DNA of 64,000 bases from Novosphingobium sp. SG707 (GCF_012275515.1 NZ_JAAZQL010000003.1:730611-794610); one strand, 5' to 3'; positions 10,701-18,543 are shown, counted from the stretch's first letter. Notes: a model not told the origin generated them from the sequence alone. A program made the numbers and translations.

Positions 10701-11099
10701 AACCAGGACATCCGTATCGATCTGCGCCAGCCATTGGCCCACAGCGCCCGATGCAGCAATGCCTGCAGGCGGGGCTACATCAATGCGCAGGCGCGGCTTC
10801 GTCGGTGCGGCTTCCCGCATGGCAAAGGCGACTGCAGCGGCATGTTTGCAGCCATAGCCGACGGGGCAGGTACATTCGGTCTCGATGTCGATATCGTACT
10901 CGGACAGGACCAGCGATGTGAAATAATAGTTGTCCCCGCCTCCCCGAACGATCGCGGTGATAAGGCCCATTTCCTCATCATAATCGAGACCGGTAACCCG
11001 TCCCTGCCGGGCATAGTCAAGACCGGCCCGCATCATGGCGGCCGTCTGGACCATATCATCGATCTGTTCGTCGGTGATTTCCGGGAAGGGGCTGGGCAT
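7764..11099 (-). CDS. SWIM zinc-finger SNF2-family helicase (HepA/RapA-like)
   Basis: About 1111 residues. A SWIM zinc finger (C-x-C-xn-C-x-H: CTCPVGYGCKH) lies near residue 85. The C-terminal 450 residues form a SNF2 ATPase, with Walker A ADDMGLGKT, a DEAH box (VLDEAHVLKNP), motif III (ALTGTPLENR), motif V (LKAGGAGINLTAADTV) and motif VI (QAVDRAHRIGQ). Such proteins are ATP-dependent translocases on DNA or protein-DNA complexes; a role in transcription recycling or in DNA repair/defence is possible and is not decided here. I chose the ATG at 11099 because a GCGGAG sequence lies 11 bases upstream. A GTG at 11141 and an ATG at 11135 are also in frame but have no clear ribosome-binding site. 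The gene stands alone, with the MNT-HEPN pseudogene upstream. Confidence 0.88.
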   Translation of the reverse strand: MPSPFPEITDEQIDDMVQTAAMMRAGLDYARQGRVTGLDYDEEMGLITAIVRGGGDNYYFTSLVLSEYDIDIETECTCPVGYGCKHAAAVAFAMREAAPTKPRLRIDVAPPAGIAASGAVGQWLAQIDTDVLVERLRFEPVCFVLEPKPAFKKPKRTKGQPHDTPARCLLQIRPFRQQGRAGEWRPIHLWEIQQNRLQIPLPALRLLARMAPEALGGDFTGDRMPRGRHGWQWLCEAASLGLLHWKAPGGQTLNIGPDNMKAEFVWRLLADGSRCLDLVGLPARVEVVAGDPPLAIDEATATINLMDTGISPDRAGRLLAMPPITPADIPQIAARWGELAGDAIPAPSFHTAQDIAVAPRPVLRFLVEKLDLRDTQRYWHRESWRAAPCKMTRLAFDYDGHRVQAPAATQDVIIQGAEGPLRLIRDLIAEQAAADCLADLSLIPLSLFGDVRLRPHQGWDHSLSKEVGDYPAFIANAVRTLEAEGWLIEYGADWPHIPAPLGPADLGLALTPAPPPASDEPGAAIDWFDLELPALVGDTRIDILPALRQWLAQGGEDLLALADDHQIAIPIDKLHFTTVALGPLRPLLASLLRLALADSTATTLRFNRYDAGLVHDLAGDGVIWTSADALRSLAAALHDPAHADYRPPETLQAQLRPYQRAGAGWLQALHSAGLGGILADDMGLGKTLQAIAHLLQTGKRPSLIVAPTSVLPNWQAEIARFAPHLSCHLWHGQNRRDGAGAMAEADIILTSYPLLSRDKDILTAQEWAVAVLDEAHVLKNPATAGFKAAAALHTDQTIALTGTPLENRLNDIWALATLTNPGLLGSFEAFRKTYRTPIEKHGDIPAKAALARRLRPFLLRRTKDQVTAELPAKTLIPERIELTEAQARLYESQRLLMQTRVRDEIARVGLMRAQIIVLDAMLKLRQICCDPELLPGDAGKGIASVKRARLLEMIPELISEGRRVIIFSQFTAMLDRISGDLSAAGFDHEQLRGTTRDRARPVRRFQNGEVALILVSLKAGGAGINLTAADTVILYDPWWNPAVEAQAVDRAHRIGQTKPVFVHRLIATGTIEEKILALQERKQNLADLLWSEEAGGAGGALNDEDIAFLLG

Positions 11100-11187
11100 A
11101 TCAGGCTGGCTCCGCTGAATTACGGGGCCTTGCATAAGCACTTTGGATGCGTGTGGCCATTATGCCGGGTGATGGTTCGGGGGAAAC

Positions 11188-12100
11188 CTATTGTCTTTGC
11201 GCCGCTGCTTCCAGTTCTGCCAGACGCTCGCTGCAGATGGTGTGGACGATGCGGCCCGGTTTCTCGGCGCGTTCGCCCAGTCAGGTCAGTTCTTCGGCAT
11301 CGATCCTGTAATCCTTGGAATAGCGGGCCTTGACGTAAGCGTCCTTCAGCTTCTCGAACAGCGCGCGGTCCTTGCGCGTTTCGCGGGACCAGGGATCGAC
11401 GAGCCGAAGGTCAATCCGTTCGGCCCGGGTGCGCAGGAAAGCGATATTGTGATTATGGGGTGAGTAGGCCGCACAAACGAGCATCAGGCAGTTGTACAAT
11501 CTTTCAGCAGCTTGATGCAGTATGAATGCTGCATCTTTCAGCCAGTCACGCTGCAGATCGTCTTTAAAATTGATGTGAGCCCGCATCGCGCTGGGAGACC
11601 ACTCCTCAAAATACTCCCGCCAGTTCGAGATTGGCCTGCGGGGTCTTGGGCAGAAGTCCATGCCGTTCGCGATCATCGCAGCTGTAAAGGGCAGTCCCGT
11701 CCCGGGCGATGTCCATGAAGACGAACCGGCGATGGGCGAGGCCGTCGTTCACTTCCTGCAGCGAATGGACGATGAAATTGACAGGGGTGCGCAGGCGTCC
11801 GGCTAGCTTCTCCTCGATCAGCCTTTCGTCAGCCCTGACCCGGTGCGCGGCGCGGTCGGCCAGATCCTTGTTGCTGACGACCACCAGCAGATCGAAATCG
11901 GGAACATAGCCCTTGGCGGTATGGGGTTCATCGACCCAGCAGCCGCGCACCATGGCTGCCGTAGAGGATCGCCTTGACGATGCTGCCCTGCCGCTTGCTG
12001 CTTCGCTGTGGGCAGCCCCGAATTCATCGAGCAGCAGTTGCACCGCGCGGTCAAGTTCGCGCTACTTATGGGCCGGAAGATGGCCGAGATCGGTGCGCAC
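11188..12100 (-). pseudogene. Decayed nucleotidyltransferase-HEPN (MNT-HEPN) fusion gene
   Basis: A broken paralogue of the intact gene at 61311-62228. Aligning the two by eye shows several lesions. A TAG replaces the Gln codon in the N-terminal LPAHKQRE segment. Two compensating frameshifts remove the GSHARG nucleotidyltransferase loop from the frame, although GSIVKAILYGSHG is still readable in the +1 frame. About two bases are lost after ANLEL, which splits the MNT half (frame 11606-12043) from the HEPN half (frame 11281-11676). A TGA replaces the Trp codon before LGER. The tail LGERAEKPGRIVHTI is still readable after that stop. No functional product is expected. The GTG at 12100 aligns with the start of the intact copy. 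Downstream is the SNF2 gene; upstream is a PIN toxin. Confidence 0.88.
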
Positions 12101-12140
12101 CAGGCACCCTTGCGGGATGGAGCGACACCGTCAAGCATCT

Positions 12141-12542
12141 CTATTGCACCACTTCTATCGCTATGCCGATATCAAGATCGGCCCATGCCCGATCAGTGGT
12201 GAGGGCGACGGCCCTGCTGGTCCATGCCAGGGCAAGACAGCAAAGGTCGCCCAGCGAAAGTCCGGAGGCGCGGGTCAGCGGTCGCAGCGCGCCGGCGATA
12301 TTGGCTTGCGCTCGGTCCATGGGCACGATCTCTATATCCAGCTGGCCCAGCATGGTCTGCGCGTTTTCCGGCTTTATGCCCCGATCGACAAGCGCAACCA
12401 GCACCTCCTGGTAATTGACCGCGCAGATCCGCGCAAGATCAAGACGGGCCTCGACCTTCTCGGCGCCGGCTTCGTCGAACAACAGGCATAGCAAGGCCGA
12501 CGCATCGAGCACATGGTGAAGGGGTGGGGCTCTATCCGCCAT
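12141..12542 (-). CDS. PIN-domain ribonuclease toxin (VapC-like)
   Basis: 133 residues from the ATG at 12542. The PIN-domain acidic residues are visible: Asp in VLDASAL near residue 13, Glu in NYQEV near 45, Asp in LSLGDLCCLALA, and Asp in ALTTDRAW near the end. VapC-type PIN toxins are Mg-dependent endoribonucleases that cut tRNA or rRNA. The start overlaps the upstream antitoxin stop by 11 bases, the usual antitoxin-toxin arrangement. A longer in-frame start at 12569 would add nine residues inside the antitoxin gene and is less likely. Confidence 0.87.
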   Translation of the reverse strand: MADRAPPLHHVLDASALLCLLFDEAGAEKVEARLDLARICAVNYQEVLVALVDRGIKPENAQTMLGQLDIEIVPMDRAQANIAGALRPLTRASGLSLGDLCCLALAWTSRAVALTTDRAWADLDIGIAIEVVQ

Positions 12543-13266
12543 GGGAAGCCTCAAGTCTGCGTCGCGCAATCAGCTCGCAGGAAGCCGGTCCGTCTAAAGG
12601 CGCGACGCCGCGCAGGTGCTGCTGTATCAGGCGCAGGGCGTGACGGTCAGGCAAGATCCGAACTTCGCCGTCGGACAGTTCGAACCTGACATGATCGCCA
12701 TTTCGCAGGCCCAGCACATCACGGACAGGGGCCGGCAATGCGATGCGGCCGCCGGCAATGACCCTGCCGCGCAGCACCGTGACCGCCTTTTCCTGGCGGA
12801 TGGCATGGATGCCAACACGGGATGATGACCTGCTTTGCGCTTTCCGGCCTATCTCTCCTGTGCCGTCGGCTGATGGCTGGGCCGGCGCGGAGACAATTCT
12901 GTCCATTACCTCATCAAGGGTCTGCCGTACTTTGGGGGCAAGGCTGAGGTTGATGCGCCGGTGATCGCCGCTGTCCGGCACGCGCTGCAGGATGCCGCAT
13001 TTTGCCAGTTCCGCCGAGCGGCGATGCGTATTGGCCGGCGGCTCGCCGGTTGCAAGGCAGGACTGAAAAGTGGCGGTTCCTTCGTGTTCGGCCAGATAAA
13101 GCTCGAGCAGAAATGTCCGATAGGTTCCCCCCGAAAAGCGACGTCCCAGCTTGCCTGAGAACATCTCCTCCAGCTGAAGCAGCATTCTGCAATGCAAAGC
13201 TCTCAATCGCCTGATCCCGTGCACTCGGTCCGCATCGATATGAATGTTGGGAGCCGGATCGGTCAT
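12532..13266 (-). CDS. Antitoxin-like protein: MarR-type winged helix fused to AbrB/MazE DNA-binding domain
   Basis: 244 residues from ATG 13266 (the frame continues to a GTG at 13329). The N-terminal 120 residues resemble a MarR-like winged helix: MLLQLEEMFSGKLGRRFSGG, then TFLLELYLAE, then HRRSAELAKCGILQRVPDSGDHRRINLSL, where the wing contains SGDHRR. A linker rich in Ser/Ala/Gln follows. The C-terminal 80 residues contain an AbrB/SpoVT swapped-hairpin motif (GRVIAGGRIALPAPVRDVLGL, GDHVRFEL). The C-terminal tail probably wraps the PIN toxin encoded by the overlapping downstream gene. Antitoxins of PIN toxins normally carry only one DNA-binding domain, so the fusion is unusual. It most likely represses its own promoter. 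Confidence 0.8.
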   Translation of the reverse strand: MTDPAPNIHIDADRVHGIRRLRALHCRMLLQLEEMFSGKLGRRFSGGTYRTFLLELYLAEHEGTATFQSCLATGEPPANTHRRSAELAKCGILQRVPDSGDHRRINLSLAPKVRQTLDEVMDRIVSAPAQPSADGTGEIGRKAQSRSSSRVGIHAIRQEKAVTVLRGRVIAGGRIALPAPVRDVLGLRNGDHVRFELSDGEVRILPDRHALRLIQQHLRGVAPLDGPASCELIARRRLEASHGG

Positions 13267-13330
13267 AGCCGGCACCGTGAAATTTCGTGCCGCGTAATGG
13301 TCGGCAGGCCGTAAAAAAAGGCCTGACACA

Positions 13331-13777
13331 TCAGTTTATATCGCTTCTCCACGGCGGGTCGCGCCCGTTTTGCATCAGCCTTACCTGATGACGCCATGTG
13401 CCGATGACCAGCATGAGCTGTATCAGCCAGCTCCATAGTGCCGTTGCATCCAAATAGGCCTCCCAATGAATCTGCGGAGCAACGATCAGACCCAGATGGA
13501 CCAGGGTCTCCGCTCCGAGCAGCCCGGAGATCCAGATCGGCCAGAAACGTGTGGATCGAAAGGTGAGCCATAAGAAAATTCCCAGCAGCGCAATGTCTGT
13601 CATGAAGATACCGGTCTCGATATGACGGAAGCGGAGTCCCTGGGGGCGAACCACCAGGAAACTGATCAACGCGCCTGCGAACAGGGCAATGGCTCCGATT
13701 TTCTCAGGGCGGCCGCCGCGTCTGACGGCAAAGAGGGTGCTGAAGATCAGCAGCGCCAGAAATTCCTGCTGTCTCAT
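13331..13777 (-). CDS. Small multi-pass membrane protein of unknown function
   Basis: 148 residues with about four to five predicted membrane segments (FLALLIFSTLFAV, IGAIALFAGALISFLVV, IALLGIFLWLTF, ISGLLGAETLVHLGLIV, LWSWLIQLMLVIG). I do not recognise a family with confidence; small proteins of this look are common beside chromosomal-type regulators in sphingomonads. It ends 64 bases before the antitoxin start, so it could share a transcript with the toxin-antitoxin pair. The ATG at 13777 follows a GGCGGACC sequence. Confidence 0.65.
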   Translation of the reverse strand: MRQQEFLALLIFSTLFAVRRGGRPEKIGAIALFAGALISFLVVRPQGLRFRHIETGIFMTDIALLGIFLWLTFRSTRFWPIWISGLLGAETLVHLGLIVAPQIHWEAYLDATALWSWLIQLMLVIGTWRHQVRLMQNGRDPPWRSDIN

Positions 13778-13830
13778 GAGGTCCGCCAGAAGAATTCGGT
13801 GCAGTTGTCCATCGGAATCCAGCGCCGGCC

Positions 13831-14175
13831 CTACGTGGCCGTGCGCAGGCGGAAGTCCACTTCGCGAAGTGCCCGGCTCGGCTTGATGAGATCGCCATAG
13901 CTAAGCGCGGCAAGTCCGATATCATCGCCGGCCTGTTTGAGACTGGCATGGGTGGCCACGATCCTGCCGCGCGTTTCTGTGAGCAGCATCAGGGCGTTGG
14001 CGGACTGGATCAGCGCGTCCTGACCGACGGCGGCGGAAAGACGGGCGTCCAGTCTGGCCAGCGGCAGGGCTGCATTGAGTTCGGCGATCCGCGCAACGGC
14101 GAGATCCACGGCTTCCTCGGCGGCGAAAAGATGTTTGGCTACATGTTGGGCAATGGCTTGGCGTTGGGCACGCAT
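13831..14175 (-). CDS. Hypothetical helical protein
   Basis: 114 residues, alanine- and leucine-rich, mostly alpha-helical by composition, with no signal peptide and no membrane segment. The middle has ARLDARLSAAVGQDALIQSANALMLLTETRGRI-type amphipathic helices. An AAAGGGA ribosome-binding sequence precedes the ATG at 14175. It lies between the LuxR-type regulator and the small membrane protein on the same strand with short gaps, which suggests one transcription unit. No function can be assigned. Confidence 0.6.
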   Translation of the reverse strand: MRAQRQAIAQHVAKHLFAAEEAVDLAVARIAELNAALPLARLDARLSAAVGQDALIQSANALMLLTETRGRIVATHASLKQAGDDIGLAALSYGDLIKPSRALREVDFRLRTAT

Positions 14176-14233
14176 AGTTTCCCTTTCCTGTTTCCTCGTG
14201 AAGCAGGCTTGCAGGATAGATGAACTCGCCGCT

Positions 14234-14815
14234 CTAATGTGAAAACAGGCTGTTCATGCCTGTAAGCAGCGATACGGCTGAACCGATGGCGACAAGGGCG
14301 CCAACAGCAATGACCGCAATGGCGATCACCATGTGGTTGATACTCAGGTCATTGGCCTGCCTCCCCTGATTGCGAAGCGGCGCCAGATCGATGAGCGATG
14401 GGGCCATCCCGTTCCCCGTCATAATTTCGGGAGCGGAAACAGGAGCATCGCCTGTCGTATCCGGCGCTTCCGCGCTGTCATCGACGGGCTCAGAAAACTC
14501 CAGAACCGGCAGTTCCTGAAGACCCATTATTGGGGAGCCCAAAAAATGGGTGGGGTGTCGCTCGTCTGATCGCAGCGCGTCCCACTGGATGAATTGGCGA
14601 ATGGCTTCCCCGCGGCTGGAGGTGCCGAGCTTTTTACGGATGCTCTGGACGAGCTTGTTGACCCGATCTTCGGAAATCGAGAGGTGCCGCGCGATTTCCT
14701 TGGTCTGATAATAGCCTTGTACAGAGAGGCGCAGGCATTCACATTCGCGCGGAGTCAGACTGGCAAGGGCCTCCAGTTGCCGGTCCGACAAGGGGGGTGA
14801 GGGCTTCTCGGTCAC
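14234..14815 (-). CDS. LuxR/FixJ-type helix-turn-helix regulator with C-terminal membrane anchor
   Basis: 193 residues. A GerE/LuxR helix-turn-helix occupies residues about 17-76 (LTPRECECLRLSVQGY, EIARHLSISEDRVNKLVQSIRKKLG), placed at the N-terminus instead of the usual C-terminus. After an acidic Pro/Glu-rich linker, a single hydrophobic segment (about 160-188, MVIAIAVIAVGALVAIG) can anchor the protein with the DNA-binding domain in the cytoplasm. The GTG start is 12 bases after AAGGAGG. It may act as a membrane-tethered regulator, released or tuned by events in the envelope. Target genes are unknown; it is divergent from the sigma-like/Toprim/ParB operon. Confidence 0.8.
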   Translation of the reverse strand: MTEKPSPPLSDRQLEALASLTPRECECLRLSVQGYYQTKEIARHLSISEDRVNKLVQSIRKKLGTSSRGEAIRQFIQWDALRSDERHPTHFLGSPIMGLQELPVLEFSEPVDDSAEAPDTTGDAPVSAPEIMTGNGMAPSLIDLAPLRNQGRQANDLSINHMVIAIAVIAVGALVAIGSAVSLLTGMNSLFSH

Positions 14816-14927
14816 GGCGACACATGTCCTCCTTTTGTGAAACGCCGAACGTTCAACGGTCCGCGTACCAATATGGTTTAAAAACGCGCTGCATTGAATT
14901 GATGTAATGTGTAAGTGGATCGCCTTT

Positions 14928-14942
14928 TTGCCGATTCGGCAA
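14928..14942. promoter_or_regulatory. 15-bp dyad in the divergent luxR / sigma-like intergenic region
   Basis: TTGCCGATTCGGCAA is a perfect dyad (TTGCCG, ATT, CGGCAA) in the 358-base gap between the LuxR-type gene (leftward) and the rightward sigma-like gene. It has operator-like symmetry and is a candidate binding site for the adjacent regulator or ParB protein. The rest of the gap is comparatively AT-rich and an 83-codon leftward frame there (14947-15198) looks spurious. Confidence 0.4.
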
Positions 14943-15173
14943 GGCCTTATACGAAGATAATATGGTTATTTCCTGCTTTCGCAGAATGAGTTGTCCTGAC
15001 ATCAAAGATGATGTTGCTCGAATTCATCTTTGAAGGCGATTTGGTTAATGGTGTATTTGATATTCTCTGGATTGAAATAATATCGGGCAGGAAGGCCGGG
15101 CTGTCCGAGACGAGTTTATGGAAGCGGAGTGGGGAAAGGGAGGCGATATCCCGTTCGCGCAAGGAGTGAGCCA

Positions 15174-15566
15174 ATGTCTCCTGCTGGATTTGCCGCAATC
15201 CTGTTTGGCTTATGGTCCAGGCTTGCCCGCCATATTACCCCGGACCGCGTTTCCCGGGTCTCGGCTATGGATACTCGACAGTTTGGTGCGGCAAGAGGTG
15301 ATCCTTTGCCCAAAGGGTTGAATTGGTTTTTACACATATCCAGAAAACTGAAATCACTATCTGCCGCGAAGGATGATCGTCAGCTGCGCTTTTGCAATGC
15401 GCTTGATGTCTTACCTGAGCCGACCCGTGTGATTTACCTCCTGCATAGCAGGGATGACCTGGATTTTCCGGCCATCGCCTCGCTCATGGGGATCACGATC
15501 GATCGGGTCCAGCTGGAACTCGCCCGGGCCCTGAAGCTGCTTTGCGAGGCCATCGATGAAGAATAG
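15174..15566 (+). CDS. Sigma-70 region 4-like DNA-binding protein
   Basis: 130 residues from ATG 15174, preceded by AAGGAG; an in-frame start at 15129 lacks this. The C-terminal part reads LPEPTRVIYLLHSRDDLDFPAIASLMGITIDRVQ, the region-4 helix-turn-helix pattern of ECF sigma factors, but I see no recognisable region 2. It is therefore more likely a regulator derived from a sigma factor than an active sigma. The N-terminus has a hydrophobic stretch (AGFAAILFGLW). Its end overlaps the Toprim gene by 11 bases, so it is the first gene of a Toprim/ParB operon. Confidence 0.75.
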   Translation: MSPAGFAAILFGLWSRLARHITPDRVSRVSAMDTRQFGAARGDPLPKGLNWFLHISRKLKSLSAAKDDRQLRFCNALDVLPEPTRVIYLLHSRDDLDFPAIASLMGITIDRVQLELARALKLLCEAIDEE

Positions 15567-16521
15567 CGGTTCCAAATGCGCGCACCAGACAGGAACTGAG
15601 CTGGAAGTTCTCGGTGAAAGGCTGGTCCTAGGGTTGGGAGGCATTTGGCGAGGGAAGCAAGGCATGTGTCGATGCCCTGCTCATGATGACCGTGAGCCGA
15701 GTCTGTCGGTGCGGGTGGGGAAATACGCGCTGCTGTTCAAATGTTTTGCCGGTTGCGATCACCAGGAGGTGATCCGCACAATACGGCTAAGGGACAGCGG
15801 TGCGCTGATGCGAGGCCGGGGCGGATTTGGACCAGAATTCAGGCATGCCAGGTCCGGGTCGTCATCTGATCTTGCACGTCGCCTTTGGGACTGTGCCCGG
15901 CCCTTGGCAGGAACAGACGCTGAGGCCTATCTGCAGCGGCGGGGGCTTGGTATCAAGCCGCCGGCGTTGCGCTATCTGTCCAGGACTCCGCTTGGGTGCG
16001 GACGGGATGTCGTCTTTCGTCCAGCGATGATTGCGGCCGTCCATCACGGGAGCAAACTGGTTGCGGTGCAGCGTACGTTCCTTGCACCCGGCCATCCCAT
16101 TCGGGCGCGCGATCTGAGCATTCCCCGGCGCATGCTGGGCAGGCCGCTTGCGGGCGCGGTACAGCTTGCTCCGGCAGGTGACATAATGGGACTGGCCGAA
16201 GGAACCGAGACAGCCATGTCGGCGATGACCCTGCTGGGCATTGGCGTCTGGGCCACACTGGGGGCGGGGCGGCTTCATCGGATTGCCCTACCCGTGGGAA
16301 TATCGCGCCTTGTCCTGCTTCCGGACAATGATCATGCCGGGCAGGCTGCGGCCGCAAAGGCGCTTGAGACCTATCGGACGCAGGGAAGGAGCATTGAGGT
16401 CCTATGGCCGCCGGCGGGCTGTAAAGACTGGAATGATGCGCTTCGAAAGGGAGAGGAGGGGGTGGCGAAGATCGGCGACGGGCAGCCCGAATGGACGGGC
16501 TGCTCCGCCCGGAGTCCTTGA
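15556..16521 (+). CDS. CHC2 zinc-finger / Toprim primase-like protein
   Basis: 321 residues. The N-terminal zinc-binding motif reads CRCPAHDDREPSLSV...FKCFAGC (about residues 38-70), as in DnaG-type and plasmid primases. The C-terminal Toprim domain shows the catalytic Glu in LAEGTETA (about 215) and the acidic pair in LLPDNDHAG (about 255). The DnaG RNA-polymerase core region between them is short, so priming itself is not certain; proteins of this type on sphingomonad and rhizobial plasmids are annotated as Toprim/DUF7146. It overlaps the sigma-like gene by 11 bases and ends 3 bases before the ParB gene, so the three are likely co-translated. Confidence 0.83.
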   Translation: MKNSGSKCAHQTGTELEVLGERLVLGLGGIWRGKQGMCRCPAHDDREPSLSVRVGKYALLFKCFAGCDHQEVIRTIRLRDSGALMRGRGGFGPEFRHARSGSSSDLARRLWDCARPLAGTDAEAYLQRRGLGIKPPALRYLSRTPLGCGRDVVFRPAMIAAVHHGSKLVAVQRTFLAPGHPIRARDLSIPRRMLGRPLAGAVQLAPAGDIMGLAEGTETAMSAMTLLGIGVWATLGAGRLHRIALPVGISRLVLLPDNDHAGQAAAAKALETYRTQGRSIEVLWPPAGCKDWNDALRKGEEGVAKIGDGQPEWTGCSARSP

Positions 16522-16524
16522 GCC

Positions 16525-18543
16525 ATGTCCCAGCTTCCCATTCTTGTACCGGCTGCGAACCTTGAAAAGTCGCCCGCCAACGTCCGCAAAAGCAGCGATC
16601 CTGAAGCCGATGCGCGGCTGGCTGCCAATATTGCCGAACGCGGCGTGCTGCAGAACCTTATCGGCGTCCCCATCGCCCGCAGAAAAGGTCATTATCGCAT
16701 CACTGCAGGCGGCCGTCGGCTCGCAGCGGTCCATCGTCTGATCGAGTTGGGCACCTTTCCCGCCGATTATGGCGTACCGCTGCTCGTTCTCAAGAACCGG
16801 GCAGATGAGGTCGAGGTCAGCCTTCAGGAGAATTTCCTCCACCTTGAGATGAACCCCGCTGAGGCTTGCCGCGCCTTCCGTGATGTCGTTGAAGTTGAGG
16901 GTAAGTCCCCCGCCGATGTCGCCAAACGCTTTGGCGTAACCGAACGTTTCGTGCTGGGTCGCCTGCGTCTTGCAGGCCTTGCTGAACCGGTCTTCGACGC
17001 GCTTGAGGCCAATGTCATCACGCTCGATGTTGCCAGGGCCTATGCTTCGACCAGCGATACCGTGCGTCAGGCCGCCGTCTTTGAACTGCTGCGCCACAGT
17101 TATACGCGCGACAGCGTCAGCGAGATACGCCGTCGGCTTGCCTCTTACAGTTACCGCGCGAGCGATCCCAAAGCGCTGCTGGTCGGACGCGAGGATTATT
17201 TCGCTGCGGGTGGCAGAATCGAGGAAGACCTCTTCTCCGATGCCGGTAGCGAGCGCTGGCTCGACACGAAGATCGTCGATGAGCTGGCGGAGCGCAAGCT
17301 GACCGAGGCTGCTGAGGCGATCAGGCAGCGCGAGGGCTTCGGAGAAATCCGGGCGGTGGCTGCAACGCATATCCCTTTCAACCAGACCTGGGGTCTGCAG
17401 CAACTTCATGGTGAATTACCTGAGCTCAGCGACGAGCAGCTGGCGCGTAAGGATGAAATCGAGATCGAGCTGGCCGAATGGAGTGAGGCGCACGACTCCG
17501 GTGAGTTCGAGCCGAGTGAGGAGGAAGAGGCCTATGTCGAGTCACTGGAGGCTGAACTGGTGAGCCTGACAGCCCCTTCGCCGGTGTTTGAAGATGGCCG
17601 CAAGGCGCAGGCGCTGGCCTATGTCGTCATCGGTGACGATGGCGTCCCGCGCATCCATGAACAACTCTATGCGATACCTGAGCCGGAAGCCGAACCTGAT
17701 GCCGACGACAAAGGCCGCGATGGCGCCGAGGCGGAGCAATTCGATTCTGGCGCGGAAGAAGTCAAGCCGGTTTTGAGCCAGCGCCTGCTCGAACGTCTGG
17801 CCATGATGAAGGTTGAATTGCTTGCGCTTCATGTTGCAAGAGATCCAGGCTTTGCGCTCAATCTGGCCACCTTCATCCTCGCCGAAGCTTCGGCCGTGAC
17901 TTATGGCCATCATGTACCCAGCGAATTACGCGGTCCGGCACCGGCGCGGCTTATCCATGACTTTAACAGCGACATGCCCGCTGCGCTGGAATGGGCGAAA
18001 CTTGAGGACGGACTGGATCGCAGCTGGCAGGGTCGAGGTTCGGCGATCGAGGCCTATGAAGCATTTTGTGCCCTGCCCGAGGAGGTCCGTGCGGCTTGGT
18101 TGGGCTGGGCAGTGGCGCGTACTTTGCGAGCCGTGCCGTATGGTCATGGCGAAGCAGCTTTTCTTGATCACCTTGGCAGCAAACTTGCCATCGATGTTGC
18201 GGCCTGGTGGCGGCCGACGGCTGCGGTCTATTTTGACAGGATCGCCAAACCTGCGATCCTTGATCTGTTGGCGGAAATCGGCGGGAGCGATCTCGGTACG
18301 CGCTATGCTGGCGCGAAGAAACATGATCTCGCCGCGGCGGCCGAGCGCTTGTTCGCGGGTGATTTGCCGGTCGAAACGGAGGTCAAGGACCGCGCGCTGG
18401 CATGGCTGCCCGAGGTCATGCACTTTGGACCGGGCGCTGAAACCGGGGCTGGCGCAATCGGTGTGGGAACAGATGTGAATGGGCGGAATTCTGGGAATTT
18501 CGCGATAACTGAAACCTTAAGGGTCGACGCAGAAGCACGGTAA
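16525..18543 (+). CDS. ParB/KorB-family plasmid partition and transcription-control protein
   Basis: 672 residues. A ParB N-terminal nuclease-like domain occupies about residues 8-105 (NVRKSSDPEADARLAANI, GVLQNLIGVP, ITAGGRRLAAVHRL), followed by the ParB/KorB helix-turn-helix (about 115-170, VEGKSPADVAKRFGVTERFVLGRLRLAGL). The remaining 450 residues are acidic in the middle (SEEEEAYVESLEAELVSL) and otherwise unassigned. Proteins of this size are usual on sphingomonad megaplasmids. A GGAG sequence 9 bases upstream and a 3-base gap after the Toprim stop mark the start. No ParA gene is adjacent in the window. Confidence 0.88.
   Translation: MSQLPILVPAANLEKSPANVRKSSDPEADARLAANIAERGVLQNLIGVPIARRKGHYRITAGGRRLAAVHRLIELGTFPADYGVPLLVLKNRADEVEVSLQENFLHLEMNPAEACRAFRDVVEVEGKSPADVAKRFGVTERFVLGRLRLAGLAEPVFDALEANVITLDVARAYASTSDTVRQAAVFELLRHSYTRDSVSEIRRRLASYSYRASDPKALLVGREDYFAAGGRIEEDLFSDAGSERWLDTKIVDELAERKLTEAAEAIRQREGFGEIRAVAATHIPFNQTWGLQQLHGELPELSDEQLARKDEIEIELAEWSEAHDSGEFEPSEEEEAYVESLEAELVSLTAPSPVFEDGRKAQALAYVVIGDDGVPRIHEQLYAIPEPEAEPDADDKGRDGAEAEQFDSGAEEVKPVLSQRLLERLAMMKVELLALHVARDPGFALNLATFILAEASAVTYGHHVPSELRGPAPARLIHDFNSDMPAALEWAKLEDGLDRSWQGRGSAIEAYEAFCALPEEVRAAWLGWAVARTLRAVPYGHGEAAFLDHLGSKLAIDVAAWWRPTAAVYFDRIAKPAILDLLAEIGGSDLGTRYAGAKKHDLAAAAERLFAGDLPVETEVKDRALAWLPEVMHFGPGAETGAGAIGVGTDVNGRNSGNFAITETLRVDAEAR

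Noticed and set aside
14947..15198. 83-codon leftward frame in the luxR/sigma-like gap
   Set aside because: Overlaps the start and ribosome-binding site of the rightward gene, has a Ser/Asn-rich random composition and no start signal.
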